Shown: one piece after another, positions 21,012 to 30,307 of the stretch
Layout of the letters: every line of letters starts with the position of its first letter
Position numbering within the stretch: position 1 is the stretch's first letter
Assembly: GCA_963205025.1 (NCBI GenBank)
Contig: CAUJHO010000022.1
Location: 1 to 51,987 of the forward strand
DNA from: Pseudomonadota bacterium
GTDB lineage: Bacteria; Pseudomonadota; Alphaproteobacteria; Caulobacterales; Caulobacteraceae
Reading direction: 5' to 3'
DNA length: 51,987 bases
Program-made: the position numbers and the translations under genes
Notes under the pieces: generated by a model
What the model saw: only the letters and a program-made list of their open reading frames with translations
Told to the model about the DNA's origin: nothing
Database searches by the model: none

Positions 21012-21278
21012 CTACAGCCCCGGGTCCCAGACCCCGGCGTCCCGCATCCGGCACTCGCGGGCCTCGTCGGCGCGCTTGCCCATGGTGCGGGCCGTCGCCT
21101 TGATCTCGTCGGACACGGTTGTCTTGAACACGCCCGGCACGAGGGCATGGCAGAAGGCACAGGCCGACAACCTGAGCAGCTTGAAGCCAAACCGGCCCGA
21201 GGCCGCCATATGCTCCAGATAGGTTTCCTCGACCTCGCGCGGATGGTCGACAAAAAGGCGCTTGAACTGGTCGCGCAT
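21012..21278 (-). CDS. DUF6356 family protein
   Basis: An 88-residue protein starting [35 protein letters not shown]. This resembles the alphaproteobacterial DUF6356 proteins, whose N-terminus reads LFxDHPxxVxExYxEHM. The middle is hydrophobic ([18 protein letters not shown]), so one membrane-embedded or interfacial helix is likely. The C-terminus is charged. No function is known. It lies on the minus strand between the CoA-transferase and the divergent gcdH. Confidence 0.75.
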   Translation of the reverse strand: MRDQFKRLFVDHPREVEETYLEHMAASGRFGFKLLRLSACAFCHALVPGVFKTTVSDEIKATARTMGKRADEARECRMRDAGVWDPGL

Positions 21279-21382
21279 GGAGACGGATCGCCCTGGCCGC
21301 TAGTGCTTTGTCCCATACTGCCGTATCACGCCCGCAATTCACAGAGCGGGTGGCTCTCCACCCCGAAGCCAGAGATCTCGCC

Positions 21383-22576
21383 ATGTCCCACGATGGAGCC
21401 GTCCCGCCCGCCAAGACCTTCCGCTGGGAAGACCCGTTCGACATGGACGGTCGTCTGACCGACGACGAAGGCATGATCCGCGACGCCGCCCGCGCCTATG
21501 CCCGCGAGCAGCTGTTGCCGCGCATCGTGGCGGCCTTCCGCGACGAGACCTTCGACCGTTCGATCATGACCGAAATGGGCGAGATGGGCTTTCTGGGAGC
21601 GACCCTGCCTGAGGAATACGGCGGCTCGGGTGCCAGCCATGTCGCCTACGGCCTGATCGCGCGCGAGATCGAGGCGATCGACAGCGGTTATCGCTCGGCC
21701 ATGTCGGTGCAGTCGTCCCTGGCCATGTATCCGATCTATGCCTTCGGTTCCGAGGAACAGAAGAGCCGCTTCTTGCCACGCATGGCGGCGGGTGAGTTGA
21801 TCGGCTGTTTCGGCCTGACCGAAGCCGACGGCGGCTCGGACCCGGCCTCGATGAAGACCAAGGCCGAGGCCGTGCCCAACGGCTACAAGCTGAATGGGGC
21901 CAAATACTGGATCACCAACTCGCCGATCTCCGACCTGGCTGTGGTCTGGGCCAAGCTCGACGGCGTCATCCGCGGCTTCATCGTCGAGCGCGGCTTTGAG
22001 GGCTTCACCACCGACAAGATCGGCGACAAGCTCAGCCTTCGCGCCTCGATCACCGGCGACATCGGCCTGAACGACGTCTTCGTGCCGGAAGAGAACCTGC
22101 TGCCCGGCGTCAAGGGCCTGCGGGGGCCGTTCTCCTGCCTGAACAAGGCCCGCTACGGCATCGCCTGGGGGGCCATGGGGGCGGCCGAGTTCTGCTTCCA
22201 TGCCAGCCGCGACTATGTCGCCGACCGCATGCTGTTCGGCCGGCCACTGTCGAGCCGCCAGCTGGTCCAGAAGAAGCTGGCCGACATGCAGACCGAGATC
22301 TTCCTGGGATTGGAAGGCGCCTATGCGCTCGGTCGTCTGATCGACACGGGGGCCTGGGTTCCTGAGGCCATCAGCCTGATGAAGCGCAACAATTGCGGCA
22401 AGGCGTTGGACATCGCCCGCGTCGCGCGCGACATGCACGGCGGGGCCGGCATCACCGGTGAGATGCATGTCATGCGCCACGCCATGAACCTGGAAACGGT
22501 GAATACCTACGAAGGGGCCCACGACGTCCACGCCCTGATCCTGGGCCGGGCCATCACCGGCGAGAGCGCCTTCTAG
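21383..22576 (+). CDS. gcdH: glutaryl-CoA dehydrogenase
   Basis: A 397-residue acyl-CoA dehydrogenase-fold flavoenzyme that oxidises and decarboxylates glutaryl-CoA to crotonyl-CoA in lysine, tryptophan and glutarate breakdown. The FAD-binding [14 protein letters not shown], the [17 protein letters not shown] stretch and the catalytic Glu377 in [20 protein letters not shown] identify it specifically as glutaryl-CoA dehydrogenase. I start at the ATG at 21383. The open frame extends back to 21308 but without conserved sequence. The nearby CoA-transferase probably supplies its substrate. Confidence 0.96.
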   Translation: MSHDGAVPPAKTFRWEDPFDMDGRLTDDEGMIRDAARAYAREQLLPRIVAAFRDETFDRSIMTEMGEMGFLGATLPEEYGGSGASHVAYGLIAREIEAIDSGYRSAMSVQSSLAMYPIYAFGSEEQKSRFLPRMAAGELIGCFGLTEADGGSDPASMKTKAEAVPNGYKLNGAKYWITNSPISDLAVVWAKLDGVIRGFIVERGFEGFTTDKIGDKLSLRASITGDIGLNDVFVPEENLLPGVKGLRGPFSCLNKARYGIAWGAMGAAEFCFHASRDYVADRMLFGRPLSSRQLVQKKLADMQTEIFLGLEGAYALGRLIDTGAWVPEAISLMKRNNCGKALDIARVARDMHGGAGITGEMHVMRHAMNLETVNTYEGAHDVHALILGRAITGESAF

Positions 22577-22642
22577 GCACCCTCAACCCAACGAGAAACG
22601 GTGATTACCGCTCCTTAAGGCCGCCCGTGCCAGTGTGGTCGC

Positions 22643-24355
22643 ATGGCCGGGCCCGTTCACTACGAAGTCTTCGCACGCAGGACGGCCGTTGCCGGCTGGA
22701 CGCTGCAGACAGCTATTGAATCCCGGGATCAGGCCCTGCAGCTGGCCGATGAGCTGCTGGCCGACAAACGCGCTGTTTCAGTCCGCGTGACCAAGGAAAC
22801 CCTGGACGTCCAGACCATGGAGTTTCAGAGCCTCACCCTGGTCACCAAGGGTGCGCCCGAGCCCCCGCGCCCCAAGTCCGTGCGGGATGACCGCTCTCTG
22901 ATGGTCTGCACCGCGCCGGCCGACCTCTATACGTCCCATGCTCGTGACCTAATCAGCCGCGTCCTCGACGACTGGCTGGCGCGCCAGGGCGTGACCCCGT
23001 TCGAATTGCTGCATCGCCCCGACCTGGTCGAACAGCTTGATGCGTCGGGTCTGGCGCTTCAGCACGCGATCCAGAAGGTGGCCGTTCCCGAAAGCCAGGC
23101 CACCGGCCAGCCCGTGCATGAGATCATCCGCCACTATCAGCGACTGATCGAGCAGGCGGTTGACCGGCTGCTGCGGGCCGGACGCGGCCAGCGCTTTGCC
23201 GACCTGTCGGCCGTACCGGTCGCCGATGTGGCGCGCCGCCTCGTGGGCGACCCCGAGCGGGCCTTCCTGCTGAGCGGTGCCGTCGCCCAGGCCATGGCCC
23301 GGGCCCGTGGCTGGCGTGGCAAGTTCGAGGTTCTGATGGATCTGGCTGACACGGCACCCGAGGACGCCGACGCCGCCGCCCTGGTGCATGTCGTCATCGA
23401 ACAGGCCGCCGGCGAAATCCTCGCCCTGCGCTCGGCGCGCGCCGAGGTGCTGGGGCCTGAGCTGGACCTCGGCGGCCAGATGGCCGCCCTGGTCAGGCTC
23501 GCGGTGCCCGCCGAGGCCGCCGTGGTGGCCCGGACCGATGCCCGCGTCGCCGCCGTCGTTCCCGATCTGGAAGGGCCGGCCGTTCGACTGGGCCAGCATA
23601 TGGCCAAGGGTCAGTACCGTGTCCTGGCCTCGGCCCTGTCGCGCCGGGTCCTGCGTGAGCTGATGGGGCCGCGGCGGCTGCGGCCGGCCAGTCCATCGGG
23701 CGAAATCGACGTCCTGCGGGCCATGGCCATGATCCTGACCGCCGCCGCCGGCAAATTCCTGACGCTCGAGGAGGCTCAACTGGCCTTCGCCGAGCGCTCC
23801 AAGGCCCTGGTCGCGGCCGATTTCGTGGAGGCCTACGTCGGCGCGGCCCCGAACCCGCTGGCTGAGGCCGAGCTGCTGGTTCGACTGTGTGAAAATGTCA
23901 CCGGACCTGGGGCCAGGCGCAGCGCCTCGCGCTGGCTGGTGGCCTGTGTCACCGCCCTGCGCTTTGAGCGCAGCTTGCGCGACACCGACCTGGGGGCCGG
24001 GGCCCGCCTGATGAGCCTGGCTGAGCTGCAGGCCCGCGTCCGCGGCTGCGGCCTGGCCGAAAAGGACCAGGCCGAGGTCTTCGATGCCCTGTCCCGGGTC
24101 GGCGACGCCATCGAGGCCGAAGGTCGGGTCTCGACCCAGATCGCGCGGGCCTCAGCCCCCCTTCTCCAGAGGCTGACCCTGCTGCTCCGCATGGCGGCTG
24201 GCCAGGCCTGTCCCAGCGGACCGGCGGCCGACCGCGCCCGCACCGAGGCCCTGCGCCTGTTGCGCGGTTCCCAGACACGACAGGCCCTGGCCTCCGATCC
24301 AGAGGCCCTGCCGAAGCTCAGGCCCCTGATCCAGGCCGCCGGCCTGGCGGCCTGA
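22643..24355 (+). CDS. hypothetical protein, 570 aa
   Basis: I do not recognise this protein. There is no signal peptide and no membrane segment. The first ~75 residues form an alternating strand/helix unit (HYEVFARRTAVAGWTLQTAI, RAVSVRVTKETLD, MEFQSLTLVTKG) resembling a small ferredoxin-like or tonal sensor fold. The remaining ~490 are almost wholly alpha-helical and Ala/Leu/Arg-rich, with repeated short helices as in helical-repeat scaffolds. There are few cysteines and no obvious catalytic motif. Coding is secure from length, uniform codon use and consistent third-position GC. It stands alone between gcdH and convergent mscL, with a poor ribosome binding site. Confidence 0.75.
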   Translation: MAGPVHYEVFARRTAVAGWTLQTAIESRDQALQLADELLADKRAVSVRVTKETLDVQTMEFQSLTLVTKGAPEPPRPKSVRDDRSLMVCTAPADLYTSHARDLISRVLDDWLARQGVTPFELLHRPDLVEQLDASGLALQHAIQKVAVPESQATGQPVHEIIRHYQRLIEQAVDRLLRAGRGQRFADLSAVPVADVARRLVGDPERAFLLSGAVAQAMARARGWRGKFEVLMDLADTAPEDADAAALVHVVIEQAAGEILALRSARAEVLGPELDLGGQMAALVRLAVPAEAAVVARTDARVAAVVPDLEGPAVRLGQHMAKGQYRVLASALSRRVLRELMGPRRLRPASPSGEIDVLRAMAMILTAAAGKFLTLEEAQLAFAERSKALVAADFVEAYVGAAPNPLAEAELLVRLCENVTGPGARRSASRWLVACVTALRFERSLRDTDLGAGARLMSLAELQARVRGCGLAEKDQAEVFDALSRVGDAIEAEGRVSTQIARASAPLLQRLTLLLRMAAGQACPSGPAADRARTEALRLLRGSQTRQALASDPEALPKLRPLIQAAGLAA

Positions 24356-24358
24356 GGC

Positions 24359-24772
24359 CTATTTGCGGGCGCGCAGCTCGTCGCGGATTTCGGTGAGCAG
24401 GGCTTCGGTCGGGGTCGGGGCCTCGGGGGTCGCGTCCGGCTCTGCCGCCTGCTGACGGCGCAGCTTGTTGATCCCCTTGACCACCATGAAGATGACGAAG
24501 GACACGATCACGAACTGAATGATCGTGTTCAGGAAAGCGCCGTATTCGATGAAGACCGGCTCCGCTCCGGGGTTGGTCGGATTTTCCGGCAGGGCGATCT
24601 TGAGGGCCGTGAAGTCGACGCCACCGATCAGCCAGCCGATGGGCGGCATGACGATCTGGTCGACCAGGCTGGTGACGATCTTGCCGAAGGCCGCCCCGAT
24701 CACCACACCGACGGCAAGGTCGATGACATTGCCCCGGGAAATAAACTCACGAAATTCGGTAAAGACGCCCAT
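24359..24772 (-). CDS. mscL: large-conductance mechanosensitive channel
   Basis: A 137-residue MscL, the osmotic safety valve of the inner membrane. The N-terminal amphipathic helix and first pore helix (FTEFREFISRGNVIDLAVGVVIGAAFGKIVTSLV), the second helix (IIQFVIVSFVIFMVVKGINKL) and the C-terminal helix (ALLTEIRDELRARK) are intact. Only three bases separate its stop from the stop of the convergent 570-residue gene. Confidence 0.98.
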   Translation of the reverse strand: MGVFTEFREFISRGNVIDLAVGVVIGAAFGKIVTSLVDQIVMPPIGWLIGGVDFTALKIALPENPTNPGAEPVFIEYGAFLNTIIQFVIVSFVIFMVVKGINKLRRQQAAEPDATPEAPTPTEALLTEIRDELRARK

Positions 24773-24782
24773 GGCGCGCCGG

Positions 24783-24803
24783 CCCCCTTGCTGTTGCAGG
24801 GGG
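24783..24803 (-). terminator. hairpin after ihfB
   Basis: CCCCCT (24783-24788) pairs with AGGGGG (24798-24803) across a 9-base loop, just past the ihfB stop on the minus strand and before mscL. There is no T tract. Confidence 0.4.
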
Positions 24804-24807
24804 AAGG

Positions 24808-25089
24808 TTAGTCGGCATTCAGCCGTTCGCGCAACTCCTTGCCGCTCTTGAAGAACGGCACCGCCTTGGCTGGAACCTGCACGGACGCGCCGGTGCGGGG
24901 ATTACGTCCCTGGCGGGCCGGGCGGCTGCGGACCGAAAAGGCACCGAAACCGCGCAATTCGATCCGCCCGCCTTCGGCCAGGGCGTCGGTCATCTGATCC
25001 AGGATGACGCCGACGATCTTTTCGACGTCCTTCTGGGTCAGGTGCGGGTTCTCTGCGGCCAGACGGTCGATCAGCTCAGACTTGATCAT
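24808..25089 (-). CDS. ihfB: integration host factor subunit beta
   Basis: A 93-residue DNA-bending protein of the HU/IHF family. [57 protein letters not shown] (with the DNA-intercalating Pro) and the ending [15 protein letters not shown] match IhfB. Its usual place downstream of rpsA in alphaproteobacteria also fits. A strong terminator sits between rpsA and ihfB, so ihfB likely has its own promoter in 25090-25200. Confidence 0.95.
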   Translation of the reverse strand: MIKSELIDRLAAENPHLTQKDVEKIVGVILDQMTDALAEGGRIELRGFGAFSVRSRPARQGRNPRTGASVQVPAKAVPFFKSGKELRERLNAD

Positions 25090-25201
25090 GTCATTCCGAC
25101 CGCGCTTGCGGCCCCTCTGATGATCCTCCCCCGGATCAAGCGGCGCACCCTAGCCTTCACCGGGCAGGCGAAAAAGAGGGATTCTCTGTTACGAACCCCA
25201 G

Positions 25202-25232
25202 AAAAAACCCCGCCCGGCAAAGCCGGACGGGG
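25202..25232 (-). terminator. intrinsic terminator of rpsA
   Basis: Read on the minus strand: CGGGG/CCCCG plus GCCGG/CCGGC with one internal mismatch and a TTT loop, followed directly by six T (25202-25207 are A on the plus strand). The stem occupies 25208-25232. This is the best-formed intrinsic terminator in the window and starts about 30 bases past the rpsA stop. Confidence 0.9.
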
Positions 25233-25260
25233 CATTTCAGATCAGCGGATCACCGCTGGA

Positions 25261-26964
25261 TCAGGCCTTGTCGGCCTTTTCCTTCAGAGCGGCACCCAGG
25301 ATGTCGCCCAGCGAAGCGCCGGAATCCTGCGATCCGTACTGCTCGACGGCTTCCTTCTCGTCCTTCATCTCCAGAGCCTTGATCGACACCGAGATGCGGC
25401 GCGTGGCGCGGTCCACGGCGGTGACCAGGGCATCGACGCGGTCGCCGACGGCAAAACGCTCGGGGCGCTGGTCGGCGCGATCGCGCGACAGATCCGACTT
25501 GCGGATGAAGGCGGTCGCCGGTGCGTCGTCGTCACCGAACTTGACCTCGATCCCGCCCGAGGTGATCTCAGTGACCGTCACAGTCACGGTCTGGCCGCGG
25601 GTGAAGCTGTCGCCTTCCAGCGGATCGCCGCCCAGTTGCTTGATGCCGAGCGAGACGCGCTCCTTCTCGACGTCCACATCCAGGACCTTGGCCTTGACCA
25701 TTTCGCCCTTGCGGTAACGCTGGATAGCCTCTTCGCCCGGCGCGTTCCAGTCGATGTCCGACAGGTGCACCATGCCGTCGATGTCGTTGTCCAGGCCCAG
25801 GAACAGACCGAATTCGGTGGCGTTCTTGACCTCGCCCTCGACAACCGAGCCGACCGGGTGCGCTTCCAGGAAGGCGTCCCACGGATTGGCCTGGGCCTGC
25901 TTGAGGCCCAGCGAGATGCGACGCTTGGAGGCGTCGACGTCCAGGACGATGACGTCCACTTCCTGCGAGGTGGAAACGATCTTGCCCGGATGGACGTTCT
26001 TCTTGGTCCAGGACATTTCCGAGACGTGAACCAGGCCCTCGACCCCGGCTTCCAGCTCAACAAACGCGCCGTAGTCCGTGATGTTGGTGATGCGACCGGT
26101 CATCTTGGCACCGGCCGGATACTTGGCTTCGACACCATCCCACGGATCGGTCTGCAGCTGCTTCATGCCCAGCGAGATGCGCTGGGTGTCCGGGTTGATC
26201 TTGACGATCTGGACCTTGACGGTGTCGCCGACGGCCAGGACCTGCGACGGGTGCGAGACGCGCTTCCAGCTCATGTCAGTGACGTGCAGCAGGCCGTCGA
26301 TACCGCCCAGGTCCACGAAGGCCCCGTAGTCGGTGATGTTCTTGACGACGCCGTCGCGGACTTCACCCTCGGCCAGCTGGCTGACCAGCTCGGTGCGCTG
26401 CTCGGCGCGGGCCTCTTCCAGGATGGCGCGGCGCGAGACGACGATATTGCCGCGCGGGCGGTCCATCTTCAGGATCTGGAACGGCTGTTCCTTGCCCATC
26501 AGCGGGCCGACGTCGCGGACCGGGCGGATGTCCACCTGCGAGCCCGGCAGGAAGGCCGAGGCCCCGCCCAGATCGACGGTGAAGCCACCCTTCACGCGGC
26601 CGACGATGGTGCCCATGACCGGCTCTTCGGAGGCGAAGACGCCTTCCAGACGGTTCCAGGCCTCTTCGCGCTTGGCCTTGTCGCGGCTGATGACCGCCTC
26701 ACCCATCGCATTCTCGACGCGCTCCAGATAGACCTCGACGGTGTCGCCGACCTTGGGAGCGGTCGCGCCTTCCATGCCGCCGGTGAATTCACGCAGCGAG
26801 ATGCGGCCTTCGGTCTTCAGACCGACATCGACGATCACGAAGTCCTTTTCGACGCCGACGACGAGGCCGTGGACGACCTGGCCTTCGTTGAAGTCGCGGC
26901 CGGTCAGCTGCTCGTCGAGCAGGGCGGCGAAATCGTCGCGGGTGGGGTTGAGGGTATCAGTCAT
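25261..26964 (-). CDS. rpsA: 30S ribosomal protein S1
   Basis: A 567-residue S1 with six OB-fold S1 repeats, visible as recurring V.G.V..I..YGAFV.L....G..H.S motifs (for example [26 protein letters not shown] and [25 protein letters not shown]). The first two bind the ribosome and the rest bind mRNA during initiation. I chose the ATG at 26964 ([18 protein letters not shown]), the family N-terminus; the frame extends 14 residues upstream. It follows cmk with a 137-base leader, which in other bacteria carries S1 autoregulation. I see no specific structure I could name in it. Confidence 0.98.
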   Translation of the reverse strand: MTDTLNPTRDDFAALLDEQLTGRDFNEGQVVHGLVVGVEKDFVIVDVGLKTEGRISLREFTGGMEGATAPKVGDTVEVYLERVENAMGEAVISRDKAKREEAWNRLEGVFASEEPVMGTIVGRVKGGFTVDLGGASAFLPGSQVDIRPVRDVGPLMGKEQPFQILKMDRPRGNIVVSRRAILEEARAEQRTELVSQLAEGEVRDGVVKNITDYGAFVDLGGIDGLLHVTDMSWKRVSHPSQVLAVGDTVKVQIVKINPDTQRISLGMKQLQTDPWDGVEAKYPAGAKMTGRITNITDYGAFVELEAGVEGLVHVSEMSWTKKNVHPGKIVSTSQEVDVIVLDVDASKRRISLGLKQAQANPWDAFLEAHPVGSVVEGEVKNATEFGLFLGLDNDIDGMVHLSDIDWNAPGEEAIQRYRKGEMVKAKVLDVDVEKERVSLGIKQLGGDPLEGDSFTRGQTVTVTVTEITSGGIEVKFGDDDAPATAFIRKSDLSRDRADQRPERFAVGDRVDALVTAVDRATRRISVSIKALEMKDEKEAVEQYGSQDSGASLGDILGAALKEKADKA

Positions 26965-27101
26965 GTTTGAGGTGGCTCCAGGGGCGAAGGCGCGCCGGCT
27001 TGGCACACGGATTCGCCCGTTCGACAGGTTTGGGGTTTGAAAAATCCGGGCTGGGACAGAATCCCGAACGCCTGCGGCCGTCGAGCGGAAGCGCGTCTGA
27101 T

Positions 27102-27746
27102 TTAGCCCCCGGGGACTCGCGCCTCTTCGACGATGCGGCAGGCCGCCTCGAAGGCGGCGTCTATACCCAAGTCAGTCGTATCCAGCAAGACCGCATCCTC
27201 TGCCGCCACCATCGGCGCGGCATCACGACCGGCGTCGCGGGCGTCGCGTTCACGAATGTCGGCCAGGATGTCCTCAAAGGCCACGACCTCGCCGCGACCG
27301 GTGAGCTGCCGCCAGCGGCGGCGCGCCCGGACGTCCGGGTCGGCGGTGACGTAGATCTTCACATCGGCAGTCGGCGCGATGACGGTGCCGATGTCGCGCC
27401 CGTCCAGAACCGCGCCGCCCGGCTGGGCTGCAAAGTCCTTCTGGAGTTTGAGCAGGGCGGCTCGCACCGACGGGTGGAAGGCGACGCGGCTGGCGGCATC
27501 GCCGGCGGCGCGCCCGATCAGGGCAGGACTATCCAGCGCCGCCAGATCCAGGGCCTCAGCCTCGACCGCAGCCTGGTCGGGATCATCCAGATCGCCGCCC
27601 CTGTCCAGAACGGCCAGGCCGACCGCCCGATAGAGCAGGCCGGTGTCCAGATAGGGCAGGCCGTAGTGGGCCGCGAGCCGGGCCGCAACCGTGCCCTTGC
27701 CCGAGGCGGCCGGGCCATCGACGGCGATGACGAGATCAGGTTTCAC
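27102..27746 (-). CDS. cmk: cytidylate kinase
   Basis: A 214-residue CMP/dCMP kinase. It has P-loop GPAASGKGT (11-19), YLDTGLLYRAVG and the DGRDIGTVIAPTADVKIYVTADPDVRARRR segment that binds CMP and closes the lid. The start is a GTG at 27746. It is part of the common aroA-cmk-rpsA order. Confidence 0.97.
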   Translation of the reverse strand: MKPDLVIAVDGPAASGKGTVAARLAAHYGLPYLDTGLLYRAVGLAVLDRGGDLDDPDQAAVEAEALDLAALDSPALIGRAAGDAASRVAFHPSVRAALLKLQKDFAAQPGGAVLDGRDIGTVIAPTADVKIYVTADPDVRARRRWRQLTGRGEVVAFEDILADIRERDARDAGRDAAPMVAAEDAVLLDTTDLGIDAAFEAACRIVEEARVPGG

Positions 27747-27789
27747 CCTTCGCCCTTAGCGGCCCGAGGCTCTGCTTGCCAAGCGGCCA

Positions 27790-28044
27790 TCATCGTCGAC
27801 GGTCGATCCGGTTCGACGGGCGCTCGGTCAGGGCCCGAAAGGTGATGAAGATCGCCGCCACCATGATGGCGGCGTGGGCGATCAGGCTGAGGTTGAAGCG
27901 CAAGGGGTCATCGGCCATCGAAACCATGTCGATGACGCGGCGGCGCGAGAAGGCGATGATCTCGCCGTGTTGTATGGCCCCGCTCAGGCCGCGCCACATC
28001 ACCCCGCCCGCCACCGTCGCACACAGCGCCGTGACCAGCTTCAT
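27790..28044 (-). CDS. small membrane protein between aroA and cmk, 84 aa
   Basis: Unrecognised. It has an N-terminal hydrophobic helix ([15 protein letters not shown]), a charged middle ([15 protein letters not shown]) and a second helix ([16 protein letters not shown]), with a basic C-terminus. Its ATG overlaps the aroA stop (ATGA at 28041-28044), so it is translated with aroA. Coding is supported by that overlap and by the two-helix pattern. Confidence 0.65.
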   Translation of the reverse strand: MKLVTALCATVAGGVMWRGLSGAIQHGEIIAFSRRRVIDMVSMADDPLRFNLSLIAHAAIMVAAIFITFRALTERPSNRIDRRR

Positions 28045-29345
28045 GGGGCGATCTCCGCGCCCAGCCCCTGCATCATCTCGACGAAGCCCGGAAAGCTGGT
28101 GGCGATCATCTCGGGGTGGTTGACGGTGATCGGCCGCTCCGCCGCCAGGCCCAGCACCAGGTGGCTCATGGCGATGCGATGATCGTGGGCTGTTTCGACC
28201 TTGGCACCTCCGGCGACCCGACCGCCGGCGACGATCAGGCCTTCAGCCTCTTCCTCGACAGCCACACCACACGCCGCCAGGCCGCGCGCCATCAGGGCGA
28301 TCCGGTCGCTTTCCTTGATCCGCAGCTCCTTCAGGCCCCGCATCACGGTCGTCCCCTCGGCGGTCGCCGCCAGCGCCGCCAGGATCGGATATTCGTCGAT
28401 CATCGCGGCGGCGCGCTCAGGCGGCACCTCCACGCCGCGCAAGGACGAGGCGCGCGCGGTGATGTCCCCGACCGTCTCGCCGCCCTGTTCACGGCGGTGG
28501 GTGATCGTCAGATCCGCCCCCATCTCGATCAGGGTGTCGAACAGGCCGGTACGGGCGGGGTTGAGCATGACGCCCTCGACCGTCACTTCGGAGCCCGGCA
28601 CGATCAGGGCCGCCGCCAAGGGGAAGGCTGCCGAGGACGGATCACCCGGAACCGTCAGATCCGTCGGCCTCAGGGCCTGTCCTCCCTCGACGGAGGCTGT
28701 GAGGCCCGCCCGCCGGACCTCGACCCCGAACAGGGGCAACATCCGTTCGGTGTGATCGCGACTGGCCGCCGGCTCGGTCACCGAGGTCGTGCCCTCGGCT
28801 CTCAAGCCCGCCAGCAGGATGGCCGACTTGACCTGGGCCGAGGCGGTTCTGGAGATCCAGTCGATGGCCGTCAGCGGTCCCCCGTCCACCCTGAGCGGCA
28901 ATCGCTCACCCGTCACCCGTGCGCCCATCTGGATCAGGGGCTCAGCCACCCGCCCCATCGGACGACCGCGCAGGCTGGCGTCCCCGTCGAAAGCGACCTC
29001 GATGGGCCAACCGGCCACCGCCCCCATCAGGAGCCGCGCCGCTGTGCCGGAGTTGCCGCAGTCGATGATGGCTTCGGGCTGTTGCAAGCCGCCTCGGCCC
29101 GTCACCCGGCAGATTCCCGGGGCCAGATTCTGGGTTTGCGCCCCCAGGGCCGCCACCGCAGCGCGGGTCGCCAGCACATCGTCGCTCTCGAGCAGGCCCT
29201 CGATCCGGCTCTCCCCCTGGGCCAGGGCGGCGAGGATCAGGGCCCGGTGCGAGATCGACTTGTCACCGGGTGCGCGCACCCGTCCTGACAGGGCTGCGGA
29301 GGGCCGCGCGGACAGGCTTGGACGGTCCAGATGATCCAGGGCCAT
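28041..29345 (-). CDS. aroA: EPSP synthase, class II (CP4-like)
   Basis: A 434-residue 3-phosphoshikimate 1-carboxyvinyltransferase of the shikimate pathway. It carries the class II marks: GDKSISHR (27-34), [21 protein letters not shown] and NPARTG, and it is close throughout to the Agrobacterium CP4 enzyme ([26 protein letters not shown]). At the glyphosate-contact position CP4 has Ala100 (GNAAT). Here the segment reads GNSGT (97-101), so the residue is Gly, as in sensitive enzymes. The ATG at 29345 has GAGAGG upstream; the frame is open further but not conserved. Confidence 0.97.
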   Translation of the reverse strand: MALDHLDRPSLSARPSAALSGRVRAPGDKSISHRALILAALAQGESRIEGLLESDDVLATRAAVAALGAQTQNLAPGICRVTGRGGLQQPEAIIDCGNSGTAARLLMGAVAGWPIEVAFDGDASLRGRPMGRVAEPLIQMGARVTGERLPLRVDGGPLTAIDWISRTASAQVKSAILLAGLRAEGTTSVTEPAASRDHTERMLPLFGVEVRRAGLTASVEGGQALRPTDLTVPGDPSSAAFPLAAALIVPGSEVTVEGVMLNPARTGLFDTLIEMGADLTITHRREQGGETVGDITARASSLRGVEVPPERAAAMIDEYPILAALAATAEGTTVMRGLKELRIKESDRIALMARGLAACGVAVEEEAEGLIVAGGRVAGGAKVETAHDHRIAMSHLVLGLAAERPITVNHPEMIATSFPGFVEMMQGLGAEIAP

Positions 29346-29442
29346 GGGCCTCTCACGCGGTACGGATGAAATCGGTTTTGACAGCGGCCCAATCCGGTGG
29401 CAAGGGAGCCGCCCGAAACGTCCGGGGTCTTGACCCCACCCC

Positions 29443-29952
29443 ATGAACAGCAAGGCTTTGACCGTGGCCAATCCCGAGCTCGGCGCCAAGCAGATCTGCC
29501 CGAACTGCCAGGCCAAGTTTTACGACCTCAACCGCCGTCCGGCGCACTGTCCCAAGTGCGACACCGAATTCGAGGCTGAAGAGGCGATCCGCCTGCGTCG
29601 CGGACGCGGTCGCCCCGGCCTGCCCGACGACGATCAGACCGACGAAGACGAAGACAGCGAAGATCAGGTGGCCGCCAAGCCCAAGACCTCGGAGGACGAC
29701 GACGAGGACGAGGAAGAAGACGAACCCGCCACGCCCGAGATCGACGAAGCCGCAAATGAAATCCCGGCCGGGGACGACGATGACGACGACGGCGACGATT
29801 CCGACAAGATCGCGCCGGGCATGGGCGACGCCGATGACGACGAAGACGTCAGCGACGACGACGACGATTCCGTGCCCTTCCTCGAAGACGATGACGACGA
29901 GGATTTCGACGACGACATCGACGGTCTGGGCGACGACGAGGACGAAGACTGA
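29443..29952 (+). CDS. TIGR02300 family protein (FYDLN acid domain)
   Basis: A 169-residue alphaproteobacterial protein. The first ~50 residues hold a zinc ribbon (Cys19, Cys22, Cys36, Cys39) around the name-giving KFYDLNRRP. From about residue 60 on the chain is a highly acidic, probably disordered tail in which Asp and Glu dominate, with runs such as [11 protein letters not shown]. Function is unknown. The acidic tail suggests a nucleic-acid mimic or a charge-driven partner, but this is speculation. It diverges from aroA. Confidence 0.93.
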   Translation: MNSKALTVANPELGAKQICPNCQAKFYDLNRRPAHCPKCDTEFEAEEAIRLRRGRGRPGLPDDDQTDEDEDSEDQVAAKPKTSEDDDEDEEEDEPATPEIDEAANEIPAGDDDDDDGDDSDKIAPGMGDADDDEDVSDDDDDSVPFLEDDDDEDFDDDIDGLGDDEDED

Positions 29953-29964
29953 TCCCAGAAATCG

Positions 29965-29993
29965 GCCCCGTCGAATTTCACCTTCGGCGGGGC
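29965..29993 (+). terminator. hairpin after the FYDLN gene
   Basis: GCCCCGTCGAA-type left arm (29965-29975) pairs with TTCGGCGGGGC (29983-29993) with one G-T wobble and a 7-base loop, 13 bases after the stop codon. It is followed by TTGATC rather than a T run, and that TTGATC may be the -35 of the next promoter. Confidence 0.6.
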
Positions 29994-30022
29994 TTGATCG
30001 GGCGGTCCGGTCCGACTAGGTT
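29994..30022 (+). promoter_or_regulatory. putative tRNA-Ala promoter
   Basis: TTGATC (29994-29999), a 17-base spacer, then TAGGTT (30017-30022), 45 bases before the tRNA. The -35 is good and the -10 poor, in keeping with G+C-rich alphaproteobacterial stable-RNA promoters. Confidence 0.35.
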
Positions 30023-30066
30023 CCGCCGCCTTGCGGGAGGCCATCCCGCAAAAACCCGAGACGATC

Positions 30067-30142
30067 GGGGCTATAGCTCAGTTGGTAGAGCGCTTGAATG
30101 GCATTCAAGAGGTCAGCGGTTCGACTCCGCTTAGCTCCACCA
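30067..30142 (+). tRNA. tRNA-Ala (anticodon GGC)
   Basis: A 76-nt cloverleaf. GGGGCTA (30067-30073) pairs with TAGCTCC (30132-30138) with one G-U pair; the discriminator is A and CCA is encoded. The anticodon stem CTTGA/TCAAG holds the loop ATGGCAT, so the anticodon is GGC (codon GCC). Confidence 0.97.
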
Positions 30143-30144
30143 TC

Positions 30145-30174
30145 GAAGGCCCGGCGGACCCCCGCCGGGCCTTC
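30145..30174 (+). terminator. strong hairpin directly after tRNA-Ala
   Basis: GAAGGCCCGGCGG (30145-30157) and CCGCCGGGCCTTC (30162-30174) form a perfect 13-bp stem with an ACCC loop, two bases after the tRNA CCA end. The stem is strong enough to end transcription or guide tRNA 3' processing, though T residues do not follow. Confidence 0.7.
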
Positions 30175-30189
30175 GGCCTGTCTGGGAGG

Positions 30190-30307
30190 CCGTGACCCGA
30201 AATCGGTCGCCGCCGCTTGACCAGGTCGCGCCCCAGCCCCACCTAGCGAGACAAGAGGCGCTCCAGCCGGAGGCCTTTCAGCACGGGTCGCTTCCCAAGG
30301 AGGGCTC
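30190..30307 (+). ncRNA. probable ROSE-type RNA thermometer in the hsp20 leader
   Basis: The last bases of the leader read TCGCT (30288-30292), TCCC, then AAGGAGGG (30297-30304) just before the ATG. ROSE elements of alphaproteobacterial hsp20 genes end in a hairpin in which UYGCU, with a bulged G, pairs with the Shine-Dalgarno and melts on heating. Here CTTCC pairs with GGAGG around a CAA loop and the UCGCU can extend the stem with its G unpaired. The upstream part (from about 30190) could fold into the other ROSE stems, but I cannot fold it reliably by eye. Confidence 0.55.

Noticed and set aside
25042..26970. 642-codon open frame on the plus strand opposite rpsA
   Set aside because: It mirrors the six S1 repeats of rpsA in antisense, which explains its periodic look. 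It crosses the rpsA terminator and the ihfB start, so it is not a gene.
28116..29288. 390-codon plus-strand open frame opposite aroA
   Set aside because: It lies wholly inside aroA and reads as Arg/His/Gly-rich antisense sequence without any domain.
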